From Gudongella sp049310905 (lineage in GTDB: Bacteria; Bacillota; Clostridia; Tissierellales; Tissierellaceae): 64,000 bases of DNA. Made by a program: the position numbers and the translations under genes. The notes under the pieces were generated by a model. The model saw only the letters and a list, made by a program, of their open reading frames with translations, made no database searches and was not told where the DNA came from. Positions within the stretch are counted from its first letter, which is position 1. Each line of letters opens with the position of its first letter. The DNA lies in NCBI RefSeq assembly GCF_049310905.1, contig NZ_JBMEMN010000009.1, forward strand, positions 1 to 64,000, read 5' to 3'. Shown here one piece after another: positions 16,220 to 24,495 of the stretch.

Positions 16220-17374
16220 ATGACCAACAAGATATCAAAAAAAATATTCAGTTTTATCCTAGTGGTAATACTAATTATATTGGGAAGCTACCTTATGGGG
16301 TTTAGGTTATCAGAAGAACCAACGGACTCAAACGTGGCATCACATTTTATATTTGACTACTATACGGGTAGCATAGGAGGAAGGGTTGATGGTTCTGACA
16401 AGCTGGATAAGCTAAGCAGCCTAATGGATAAAGATACTTTTAAAGATGCAGCTGATGAGGGTCTAATATCAAAGGAAGGAATTGCAGGAAATGGATTTCT
16501 GGAGGAAATAGATACAAACCAAGTTATGTTATCACCTGTATCTGATGAGGATATGGAAAAGACATTCAAGTACCAGGCAAATACAAGGTTGAAACTTGGG
16601 GAGGATTCCATCCATACAGTTAGATTCAACGGTGAGATCACTGTCGGAGACCAGAGTGGAAGTTGGTTTGTAACAGGCTTTAATCCTGACTTTGAGAATA
16701 TAGAGGTAATGACAACCTACGGAAGGTCCTATATAAGAATTGCTAATAGAAGCCATGAATCCATGGAAGAGGCTAAGGTTACATTTAATGGGATTGATCA
16801 GACCTTGCACCTGATGGGAGATGAAAGGGTCATTCAAATACAAATGCCATCAAACAGAGAGCAAATTTTTTCTGTTGAAGTGGTCCTTGAGGATGGGCTT
16901 ACAGTCACAAACCAGTTTGATGGGGATTTTTCTGATGGGAAGAATGTTGACCTTGTAGTTCAAGAGAATGAAAAAGATCAGCTGGAAATAACTCATGCCT
17001 CTGTTCTTACTGGTATTACAGATGAGCTTAGGGAGATGGATTACTTACCTGACAGGCAGCTTGTGGAATATGAAGTCAGCAAGCTTTTGGGAGGGCGACC
17101 AATCCTAAAGACGGAAGCGGATGACAATGATAGCAGAAGCGCAATAATCAGAGCGCTGGCTGATCATTCTTTAAGATACAAAACTGTGGAAGAAGTCGAT
17201 TTGAATGAGCTGGAAGAATATTATCGCATAGATGAGTACAGTACACTTAGTGGAGAGCCTAGATATTACGGTATTTTCATGGAGAATGACAAATATATAC
17301 TCCAACGTGGTGATGGAGCTGCTTCGGAGATATCAGGTGAATCATACAAGGGGATAGTGGAGTTGTTAAATTGA
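16220..17374 (+). CDS. Membrane-anchored extracellular protein, paralogue of the next gene
   Basis: A 384-residue protein with an N-terminal anchor or signal helix (about residues 8-26) and a large extracellular part, unrecognised. Its C-terminal 70 residues (SRSAIIRALADHSLR...EVDLNELEEYYRIDE...GESYKGIVELL) line up with the end of the following lipoprotein (EVVMDHMLRSAAWEGIDVRELDEYY...QESYEKVKSFF), and the middle beta region also matches, so the two are tandem paralogues. GGAGGGGTG lies 5 bases before the chosen ATG; an earlier in-frame ATG has none. Confidence 0.7.
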   Translation: MTNKISKKIFSFILVVILIILGSYLMGFRLSEEPTDSNVASHFIFDYYTGSIGGRVDGSDKLDKLSSLMDKDTFKDAADEGLISKEGIAGNGFLEEIDTNQVMLSPVSDEDMEKTFKYQANTRLKLGEDSIHTVRFNGEITVGDQSGSWFVTGFNPDFENIEVMTTYGRSYIRIANRSHESMEEAKVTFNGIDQTLHLMGDERVIQIQMPSNREQIFSVEVVLEDGLTVTNQFDGDFSDGKNVDLVVQENEKDQLEITHASVLTGITDELREMDYLPDRQLVEYEVSKLLGGRPILKTEADDNDSRSAIIRALADHSLRYKTVEEVDLNELEEYYRIDEYSTLSGEPRYYGIFMENDKYILQRGDGAASEISGESYKGIVELLN

Positions 17375-17413
17375 TTCCATGTTTATCGCTAGGTACAGAT
17401 AGGAGAGGTCCAG

Positions 17414-18673
17414 ATGAAATTTAGATTGAACAAGATATTATTATTATTCTTGCTTGTATTTGGGATAATGACATTGACCGGTTGCAGCACTGAGCTAGAG
17501 GGACCAATGGAAAAGGCGGAAGCATTCCTAAATCAATATTACACCGTCCAGGAATCGGAATTGGCTAACTTCTTCTATGAGGAGGTTGCCTTACCCTACG
17601 ATCCTAAAATGGAAGCTATGGAATCCTTTGAGGAGTATGGGAAAATGGTGGAGGAAAAGTATAGCCCCTGGATGACGGAAAGAGGGTACCAGGATGCCTT
17701 GGCAAATAGATTCATTCCTGGTGTTGAAATGTTTGTGAAGAGGACCTACAATAAGATGGCGGCACAATCTGTTACCCTTTCCGGTGAACAGGACTATCAG
17801 GATGGCAGGATGTACTACTCCTATGCTGTGGATGTTCAAATCCAGCTGGAGGATGGGGAAACTGAAAACATACCCGTTGCAGGAGAACTTGTGATGGAGA
17901 AGGTTCAAGAGGAATGGAAGGTTGATGTGTTCATACCGAAGGCAGAGGGCTTGCAGGAACTTATGACCTACGGAGTATCCAACCTTAGGATAACCAACTG
18001 GGATGTTGAGGACAAGATCGGTTACGTGGAGGTCTCCTGGGAGGGTGGTTCAGGTGGAGCTATCAACGCAGATGAAACCGCAATGGGTCTTGGGGAAACA
18101 TTTTCCTTCAGAATGCCCAGTGAGAAATATCTCCTCTTTAATGTAAAACTGTTTGATACTGAGGATAGGGCATTGGTTGAGTATGGATTTGAAACAAACT
18201 TCTCCTCCGGGAGAAATTTTCAACTATATATAATGTGGGATGAAACAAGGGAGAATGTTGTGTTGTCCGAGTCCTATGACAGTGCAATAATTGGCGGTGC
18301 TGAGGGTCCCACAGAGATTGTTGTTGTTGAGGAGGAAGGGGAATTTCAAAGGTCCGTAAAAATGACCCTGCAAAAGGTTGTAGATGGTCAGGTGGAAAGA
18401 ACGGTTGAGATTGCTGACAGTTGCTCGGAGGATATGGTAACTGAAGTTGTTATGGACCATATGCTAAGATCAGCTGCCTGGGAGGGCATTGATGTAAGGG
18501 AACTAGATGAATACTACATACTGATGGATCATCTGTTTGAAGAGGGAGAAACCAAGGAAAACTACATCTATATTGACCAGGGTGAAATATTCTACCAGGC
18601 AGGTCTTGATGGAAGGAGATCAAATATAACCCAGGAAAGTTATGAGAAGGTAAAAAGCTTTTTTAAATATTAA
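17414..18673 (+). CDS. Lipoprotein, paralogue of the preceding gene
   Basis: A 419-residue lipoprotein (lipobox LTGC, Cys24). An N-terminal region of about 150 residues resembles an NTF2-like extracellular module (MEKAEAFLNQYYTVQ start, then a tryptophan-rich strand near KVQEEWKVDVFIPKAEG). A middle beta domain (DVEDKIGYVEVSW, FETNFSSGRNF) and the alpha C-terminal unit are shared with the upstream gene. GGAGAGG precedes the ATG and only 39 bases separate the two, so they are co-transcribed. Function unknown. Confidence 0.72.
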   Translation: MKFRLNKILLLFLLVFGIMTLTGCSTELEGPMEKAEAFLNQYYTVQESELANFFYEEVALPYDPKMEAMESFEEYGKMVEEKYSPWMTERGYQDALANRFIPGVEMFVKRTYNKMAAQSVTLSGEQDYQDGRMYYSYAVDVQIQLEDGETENIPVAGELVMEKVQEEWKVDVFIPKAEGLQELMTYGVSNLRITNWDVEDKIGYVEVSWEGGSGGAINADETAMGLGETFSFRMPSEKYLLFNVKLFDTEDRALVEYGFETNFSSGRNFQLYIMWDETRENVVLSESYDSAIIGGAEGPTEIVVVEEEGEFQRSVKMTLQKVVDGQVERTVEIADSCSEDMVTEVVMDHMLRSAAWEGIDVRELDEYYILMDHLFEEGETKENYIYIDQGEIFYQAGLDGRRSNITQESYEKVKSFFKY

Positions 18674-18692
18674 AATAACGCAGAAAGAACCG

Positions 18693-18738
18693 GAACCGAT
18701 GCAATAAAATTAAAAGGCATCGGTTCTATTATTTTTTT
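18693..18738 (+). terminator. Terminator of the two-gene paralogue operon
   Basis: A 10-bp perfect stem (18693-18702 with 18717-18726, AT-rich 14-nt loop) followed by a long T-rich run ending in T7. Confidence 0.88.
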
Positions 18739-18798
18739 GTGTCATACAACATATAGTTGTTTTTTACAATAATTTTACTCAAATATACAATTTATTGA

Positions 18799-18827
18799 TT
18801 TAAAACTTATGACAAATATAGTATAAT
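18799..18827 (+). promoter_or_regulatory. Probable promoter of the PIN-PhoH gene
   Basis: A perfect TATAAT at 18822-18827, 48 bases before the start codon, with only a weak -35 (TTTAAA at 18799, 17-base spacer). The -10 is convincing, the -35 is not. Confidence 0.4.
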
Positions 18828-18875
18828 AGAAATAGGAAGTTTAATACGGTAACTAAATAAAACGGAGGTCGGCCC

Positions 18876-20243
18876 ATGAAAAAAACCTATGTGCTTGACA
18901 CAAATGTTATCATCCAAACACCTGCTGCATTGTATTCCTTTGAAGACAACAGAGTTATTCTGCCGGTTGCTGTACTTGAGGAGCTGGACAAGCACAAGAA
19001 TGACGATGCTGAAAGAGGAGCTAACTGCAGACAGGCCATAAGGTTTCTTGAAAGTTTAAGGACAAAGGGCAGTCTATATGAAGGAGTTATGCTGGATACA
19101 GGAGGGATGCTTAAGATAGAGACAAACTACACATCGGTGGATATCCCGGAAGGGTTCCACGGAGACACCTGTGACAACAGGATTCTTAAGGTTTGCAAGG
19201 GTCTGATGGAAAAGGGAGATAATGTAATCCTTGTAACAAAGGATATTATCGTAAGACTGAAAGCTCAGATGATGGGTGTCCCTGCTGAGGACTTCACAAC
19301 TGAACAATCACCTAATTTTGAAGCACAATACACTGGAAGAATGGATGCATATATAAGCGACAAAGCCATGGGCGAATTTAAGAAGAAGGGATTAAGTCCT
19401 GAGAATGCATTTGTAATGGATGGTCTGGATAGAGTCAATGTTGACCCGGTTCCAAACCAGTTCTTTATTCTTCATTCGGAAACAAATGAAAAAAGCACAC
19501 TTCTTGGAAGATTTGACGGAAACAAGATAGTTCCATTATGGAGTATAAACGAAGAACCATTTGGAGTGAAGCCAAGAAATGTAGGGCAGAGATTTCTTCA
19601 GGAGGCACTGATGCAGGATCCGGAAACGGCTCCGCTTGTAATAGTAAAGGGAACAGCAGGTACTGCAAAGACATTCTATTCGCTTGCAGTTGGATTGCAG
19701 CATACATATGAACCTGCAAGCAGAAGATACAGAAAGATTCTTATCACAAGACCAAATGTCCAGTTCGACGAGGATATTGGTTTTCTTCCTGGAACAGAAC
19801 AGGAAAAGATTGCACCTTACTTAAGACCAATAATTGATAATCTGGAAATACTTGTAGACAGAAATGAAAATGAAAGATATAAAAATGAAAAACAACTAAA
19901 GGATAAGATAGACGAACTTTTCTACAGGGGAGTAATTGTGGCAGAGGCGATGAACTTCATTAGAGGTAGATCAATAACAAATACTTTCCTGATAATTGAT
20001 GAAGCACAGAACCTTACTCCTAAACAGGTAAAGGGAATAGTCACAAGGGTAGGAAGAGGAACAAAAGTCGTACTTCTTGGAGATCCCCAACAGATTGACC
20101 ATCCACTTCTTGATGAAAGGACAAATGGTCTAAGCTACGCATCCGAGAAGATGAAGGGAAGTCATCTTTGCTTCCAGATAACAATGAGGACTGATGAATG
20201 CTTGAGATCCATCTTGGCTCAGGATGCATCAACCAGAATGTAG
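18876..20243 (+). CDS. PIN-domain PhoH-family ATPase
   Basis: A 455-residue cytosolic fusion of an N-terminal PIN ribonuclease domain (about residues 1-140; VLDTNVII with Asp8, VLEELDKHK, GDTCDNRIL, VTKD) and a C-terminal PhoH ATPase/helicase-like domain. Such YlaK-type proteins are thought to unwind and cut RNA in toxin-antitoxin-like fashion. The Walker A reads GTAGTAKT (residues 259-266): the Gly before the Lys is Ala. Walker B is FLIIDEAQN and sensor I VLLGDPQQID. GGAGG lies 7 bases before the ATG. Monocistronic, with terminators on both sides. Confidence 0.93.
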   Translation: MKKTYVLDTNVIIQTPAALYSFEDNRVILPVAVLEELDKHKNDDAERGANCRQAIRFLESLRTKGSLYEGVMLDTGGMLKIETNYTSVDIPEGFHGDTCDNRILKVCKGLMEKGDNVILVTKDIIVRLKAQMMGVPAEDFTTEQSPNFEAQYTGRMDAYISDKAMGEFKKKGLSPENAFVMDGLDRVNVDPVPNQFFILHSETNEKSTLLGRFDGNKIVPLWSINEEPFGVKPRNVGQRFLQEALMQDPETAPLVIVKGTAGTAKTFYSLAVGLQHTYEPASRRYRKILITRPNVQFDEDIGFLPGTEQEKIAPYLRPIIDNLEILVDRNENERYKNEKQLKDKIDELFYRGVIVAEAMNFIRGRSITNTFLIIDEAQNLTPKQVKGIVTRVGRGTKVVLLGDPQQIDHPLLDERTNGLSYASEKMKGSHLCFQITMRTDECLRSILAQDASTRM

Positions 20244-20265
20244 ATAGTAGATTGACTCAATATTG

Positions 20266-20305
20266 ACCGGTACCGATGAAATAAGTTTCATCAGTGCCGG
20301 TTTTT
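20266..20305 (+). terminator. Terminator of the PIN-PhoH gene
   Basis: A 16-bp stem with two G-U pairs (20266-20281 with 20286-20301, 4-nt loop) followed by T5. A TTG-initiated extension of the next reading frame runs through it and is rejected for that reason. Confidence 0.92.
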
Positions 20306-20364
20306 GGTATATATTTGGAATAGAGTATTTATTAACCGGTGCAGGCAGATTGGAGATGACAACC

Positions 20365-22137
20365 ATGACAACTGAAATATATATGATATTTGGATTGATT
20401 ATTCTGATGCTCATTTTCTTCATCTGGGGAAAATGGAGGTATGATATTGTATCCCTGGTAACTCTGCTTGTGGCAAGTCTTACAGGTCTAGTTCCCATGG
20501 ATGCGGTGTTTGAGGGATTTGGTCATCCTGCTGTCATTACCGTTGCAGCGGTACTAGTTGTAAGCAAGGGACTTATGAATGCAGGAGTGGTAGACTTTAT
20601 GGCCAGGCATCTACTAAGGCTTGGAGATAATATCATGGTCCAGATGACATCTCTTGTTCTTGCAGTTACAGTAAGCTCAGCATTTATGAACAATATTGGT
20701 GCATTGGCTCTAATGATGCCTGTTGCGATAAAGATGGCCAGAAAGAACAATAAATCTCCATCAATTTTCCTGATGCCCCTTGCTTTCGGATCGCTTTTAG
20801 GAGGAATGACAACTCTTGTGGGAACACCTCCAAACATTATAATTTCAACTTTTAGGGCAGATTACACTGGAGAAGCTTTTAAAATGTTCGACTTCCTTCC
20901 TGTTGGAGGAGCAGTGGCGCTGGCGGGAGTTTTATTTATGCTTCTTATTGGCTGGAGACTTATTCCAAAGAGAACCGGCAGTAAATCCGAGGAGGATTTA
21001 TTTGAAATAAAGGATTACATAACAGAATTGAAGGTACCCGAAGAATCAAAATACGCAGGAAAAACAGTTTATGAGCTTGAAGAAACAGTTGAAGGAGAGT
21101 TGAAGATAGTTTCAGTGATAAGAAATGACAAGAATTACGCTGCCCCTTCATTGAAACTAGCACTTGAAGAAGGGGATTCATTGATAGTTGAGGCAACAGC
21201 AGGAGAAATTCAGGAGATTCTGAATGCAACAGATTTGAAACTTGCAGATACTGATAAATTGTCACAGGAGGATATTAAAACAGATGAAGTAGAGATAATG
21301 GAAGCAGTGGTAATGACAAACTCCTTTATTATAGGCAGAACTGCAAAAGCAATGAGAATCAGAAGCAGGTATGGAATAAATATTCTTGGTGTAGCCAGGG
21401 AAGGAGTGAGAATTAATAAATCTCCAGACTCCGTTAAATTTATTGTGGGGGATATTCTTCTTTTGCAGGGTCATCCTGACACTTTGTCTGAAATGATCAC
21501 ACAGTGGGGTTGTTTACCTCTTGCTGGTAGAGGAATAAGCCTTGGGAAACCCAGAAGACTTGTTTCTGGTGTCCTGGTTTTTACGGCTGCCCTCGTTTTG
21601 ACAGCCATTGGTCTTATTCCTGTACAGGTTTCATTTATGGCAGCTGCTGTGGTAATGGTTCTTGGAAACTTTATTTCACTTAAGGAAATGTATGAAAGCA
21701 TTGACTGGTCAATAATTGTACTTTTGGGATCGATTATACCTGTTAGTAGAGCCCTTGAGACCACTGGCGGAGCCCAGCTTATAGCAAACAGTGTTCTGGG
21801 TCTTGCAGACAGGGTGCCTCTTTGGGCAATGGTAATGGCAGTACTGGTAATTTCAATGACATTGTCGGATATCGTCAATAATGCTGCAGCAGTCCTTATT
21901 ATGGCACCCATAGCCATTGAGATTGCAGGCGGACTTTCAGCCTCTCCAGATGCATTCCTTATGAGTGTTGCAATCGGTGCATCTTGCTCATTCCTTACTC
22001 CAATAGGGCATCAGTCAAATACATTGGTTATGAGCCCAGGAGGATATAAGTTTGGAGATTATTGGAAGATGGGCTTGCCACTGGAAATAATAGTCGTTGC
22101 GGTAGCTGTACCACTGATTATGATTGTATGGATATAG
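20365..22137 (+). CDS. SLC13-family permease with two TrkA-C domains
   Basis: A 590-residue divalent-anion:Na+ symporter-type (SLC13/DASS/ArsB-like) membrane protein: an N-terminal transmembrane half (SSAFMNNIGALALMMP, VGTPPNIIIST), two tandem RCK-C (TrkA-C) ligand-binding domains in the middle (about residues 210-290 and 305-385), then a C-terminal transmembrane half (VNNAAAVLIMAPIA, TPIGHQSNTLVM). The paired NNIG and NNAA hairpin motifs are the family's substrate loops. Substrate could be sulfate, dicarboxylate or similar. The start at 20365 has GGAG 9 bases upstream; other in-frame starts lie in the terminator. Confidence 0.9.
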   Translation: MTTEIYMIFGLIILMLIFFIWGKWRYDIVSLVTLLVASLTGLVPMDAVFEGFGHPAVITVAAVLVVSKGLMNAGVVDFMARHLLRLGDNIMVQMTSLVLAVTVSSAFMNNIGALALMMPVAIKMARKNNKSPSIFLMPLAFGSLLGGMTTLVGTPPNIIISTFRADYTGEAFKMFDFLPVGGAVALAGVLFMLLIGWRLIPKRTGSKSEEDLFEIKDYITELKVPEESKYAGKTVYELEETVEGELKIVSVIRNDKNYAAPSLKLALEEGDSLIVEATAGEIQEILNATDLKLADTDKLSQEDIKTDEVEIMEAVVMTNSFIIGRTAKAMRIRSRYGINILGVAREGVRINKSPDSVKFIVGDILLLQGHPDTLSEMITQWGCLPLAGRGISLGKPRRLVSGVLVFTAALVLTAIGLIPVQVSFMAAAVVMVLGNFISLKEMYESIDWSIIVLLGSIIPVSRALETTGGAQLIANSVLGLADRVPLWAMVMAVLVISMTLSDIVNNAAAVLIMAPIAIEIAGGLSASPDAFLMSVAIGASCSFLTPIGHQSNTLVMSPGGYKFGDYWKMGLPLEIIVVAVAVPLIMIVWI

Positions 22138-22165
22138 GTACACTTGTATCTAATGAATGTTACTA

Positions 22166-22231
22166 TTGACAAGTAAATATGATAGGATATATAATGTTGG
22201 AGGTCAAACAGTTAGGCATACAACATTATAT
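22166..22231 (+). promoter_or_regulatory. Promoter and long inverted repeat upstream of marR-type gene
   Basis: TTGACA (22166-22171), 18-base spacer, TATAAT (22190-22195). The -10 lies inside the left arm of an 11-bp perfect inverted repeat, ATATAATGTTG (22189-22199) and CAACATTATAT (22221-22231), separated by 21 bases and followed by a T-run. It may be a MarR operator pair, a leader hairpin, or both. Confidence 0.7.
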
Positions 22232-22249
22232 TTTTTTACGGAGGAAACC

Positions 22250-22708
22250 ATGAAAAGGAAAACAGTAGGAATGGAATTACGTTCACTTAACAATCTCTTA
22301 AAGAGATATATTGAGAATTCACAGCATTTCCAATATGCAAAGAAAATAACCGGAACAAATGGCTGGATAATAGCTTATCTTTTTGAGAATGAAGGAACTG
22401 ACGTCTTTCAGCGGGATCTGGAAGAACGATTTACCATAACCCGCTCAACGATATCAAAGGTTCTAAAGCTTATGGAGCATAAAGGGCTTATCGAGAGATT
22501 AAGCGTGGAAGAGGATGCACGATTGAAGAAGATTGTTCTTACAGACAAGGCAAGGGAAATTCACCAGGCTGTAAAAAGCGATCTGATGGAGATTGAAACC
22601 AGGCTGATGAAGGACTTTTCACATGAGGAAAAGGAGCAGCTGCTCGTTTTTATAGACAGAATGAAAAGCAACATGGAGAGTCCATCTGAGAAGTCAGTGG
22701 ATGAATAA
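22250..22708 (+). CDS. MarR-family transcriptional regulator
   Basis: A 152-residue winged-helix regulator. The DNA-binding part shows VFQRDLEERFTITRSTISKVLKLMEHKGLIER followed by the wing DARLKKIVLT, the classic MarR pattern, flanked by dimerisation helices. It very likely represses its own operon, which continues with a two-gene multidrug-type ABC exporter 35 bases downstream. The start at 22250 follows GGAGG; a longer frame reaching back to 22157 runs through the promoter and inverted repeat and is rejected. Confidence 0.93.
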   Translation: MKRKTVGMELRSLNNLLKRYIENSQHFQYAKKITGTNGWIIAYLFENEGTDVFQRDLEERFTITRSTISKVLKLMEHKGLIERLSVEEDARLKKIVLTDKAREIHQAVKSDLMEIETRLMKDFSHEEKEQLLVFIDRMKSNMESPSEKSVDE

Positions 22709-22743
22709 TAACAAAATCAATAATCAACATCGGAGGAAATAAT

Positions 22744-24495
22744 ATGATAAGAACATTGGCAAAAAGTATAAGGGAATACAAAAAGAATTCAATACTCACA
22801 CCAATTTTTGTAATGCTTGAAGTTCTATTTGAGGTTATGATTCCCTTTATAATGGCAAGACTTATTGACCAGGGAATCGACGCAGGTAATATGGGCGTAA
22901 TATATAGACTGGGCTTGCTTCTTCTAGCAGCAGCAGTGGTTGCCTTGACATTCGGCGCATTGTCCGGAAGAAGTGCCGCCATAGCATCAGCAGGATTTGC
23001 AAAGAACTTGAGACAGGATATGTTCTATAATGTGCAAGGTTTCTCCTTCTCAAACATAGACAAGTTTTCCACTTCAAGTATTATCACCAGGTTGACAACA
23101 GATGTTACAAATGTTCAGAATTCCTATCAGATGCTGCTTAGGATGGCATCAAGAAGTCCAGTCATGCTTACATTTTCATTGTTTGCTGCATTCAGCATCA
23201 ACAGGCGTCTTTCCATGATTTTTCTTGGAGCAATGCCAATACTTGGTATAGGATTATTCTTTATTATAAAGAATGCTCATCCGATTTTCAGGCAGGTCTT
23301 TAAGACCTATGACAAGCTTAACAACATCGTCCAGGAAAACGTAAGAGGAATAAGGGTTGTAAAGGCATTTGTTAGAGAAGATCATGAAAGAAAGAAGTTT
23401 GAGGATATATCCAAGGAAATTTATGATAAGTTCACAAAAGCTGAAAAATTATTGGCCTTTAACATGCCTTTGATTCAGTTTTGCATGTTTGGGTCAATGC
23501 TTCTACTATCATGGTTTGGAGCCAGGGCGATTGTTACATCCGGAAACAATCCTGCTATAGGACTCAGTACAGGTCAACTGATGAGTCTTATGACCTATAC
23601 AATGCAGATTTTGATAAGTCTGATGATGCTTTCCTTTGTATTCGTTATGATAACCATATCAAGGGCATCTGCTGAAAGAATTGTGGAGATTCTGGATGAG
23701 GAAACTGATCTAAAAAACAACGATAGCCCTGTGTATAGAGTGGATAATGGGAGCATAGAGTTCCAGAATGTTAGCTTCTGCTATTCAGACAAGGCAGACA
23801 AGATGGCATTAAGGGATATCAACCTTAAGATCAATGCAGGGGAAACCATAGGAATAATCGGTGGAACCGGTTCATCCAAGACAAGTCTTATTCAGCTTAT
23901 ACCAAGGCTATACGATGCTTCAAAAGGAACTGTAAAGGTTGGAGGTATAGATGTAAGAGAGTACGATTTAAAGACATTAAGGGACCAGGTTGCGGTTGTC
24001 CTTCAGAAAAACGTCTTATTTTCAGGAACCATTAATGAGAATCTTAGATGGGGAGACGAGAATGCCAGCGACAATGAAGTGGAGCGCATGGCAACCCTTG
24101 CACAAGCCGATGAGTTTATTCGTGAATTGCCAGATAAATATAATGCACATATTGAACAGGGAGGAAGCAATATTTCAGGAGGCCAGAAGCAAAGGCTTAC
24201 AATTGCCAGGGCCTTGCTTAAAAAGCCCAGGATATTGATTCTGGACGACTCAACAAGTGCAGTGGATACAAAGACGGATGCTTTGATTAAAAGGGCATTC
24301 TTGGAAGAAATTCCATATACAACAAAGATCATAATAGCTCAGAGAGTATCCTCAGTGCAGGATGCCGACCGGATAATAGTGATGGATGATGGTGAAATAA
24401 AAGCAATTGGAACACATACAGAACTTTTGAAAGACAGCGACATTTATAGGGAAGTATATGATTCGCAGGTGAAGGGGGGTATGGCAAGTGCCTAG
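22744..24495 (+). CDS. Heterodimeric ABC exporter, subunit with degenerate ATP site
   Basis: A 583-residue half-transporter: six transmembrane helices in residues 1-310 and a nucleotide-binding domain after about 335. Walker A is GGTGSSKTS (Gly to Ser before Lys), signature SGGQKQR, Walker B LILDDS with Asp in place of the catalytic Glu, and the switch His is Gln (IAQRVSS). These changes are the known mark of the non-catalytic half of heterodimeric exporters such as BmrCD or TM287/288. It partners the next gene, with which it overlaps by 8 bases. Drug or lipid export is the expected role. Confidence 0.92.
   Translation: MIRTLAKSIREYKKNSILTPIFVMLEVLFEVMIPFIMARLIDQGIDAGNMGVIYRLGLLLLAAAVVALTFGALSGRSAAIASAGFAKNLRQDMFYNVQGFSFSNIDKFSTSSIITRLTTDVTNVQNSYQMLLRMASRSPVMLTFSLFAAFSINRRLSMIFLGAMPILGIGLFFIIKNAHPIFRQVFKTYDKLNNIVQENVRGIRVVKAFVREDHERKKFEDISKEIYDKFTKAEKLLAFNMPLIQFCMFGSMLLLSWFGARAIVTSGNNPAIGLSTGQLMSLMTYTMQILISLMMLSFVFVMITISRASAERIVEILDEETDLKNNDSPVYRVDNGSIEFQNVSFCYSDKADKMALRDINLKINAGETIGIIGGTGSSKTSLIQLIPRLYDASKGTVKVGGIDVREYDLKTLRDQVAVVLQKNVLFSGTINENLRWGDENASDNEVERMATLAQADEFIRELPDKYNAHIEQGGSNISGGQKQRLTIARALLKKPRILILDDSTSAVDTKTDALIKRAFLEEIPYTTKIIIAQRVSSVQDADRIIVMDDGEIKAIGTHTELLKDSDIYREVYDSQVKGGMASA

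Noticed and set aside
20263..20364. N-terminal extension of the SLC13 permease from a TTG at 20263
   Set aside because: It runs through the strong terminator at 20266-20305 and has no ribosome binding site; start placed at 20365.
22157..22249. N-terminal extension of the MarR protein from 22157
   Set aside because: It would translate the promoter and inverted repeat; GGAGG directly precedes the ATG at 22250 and the MarR fold starts there.
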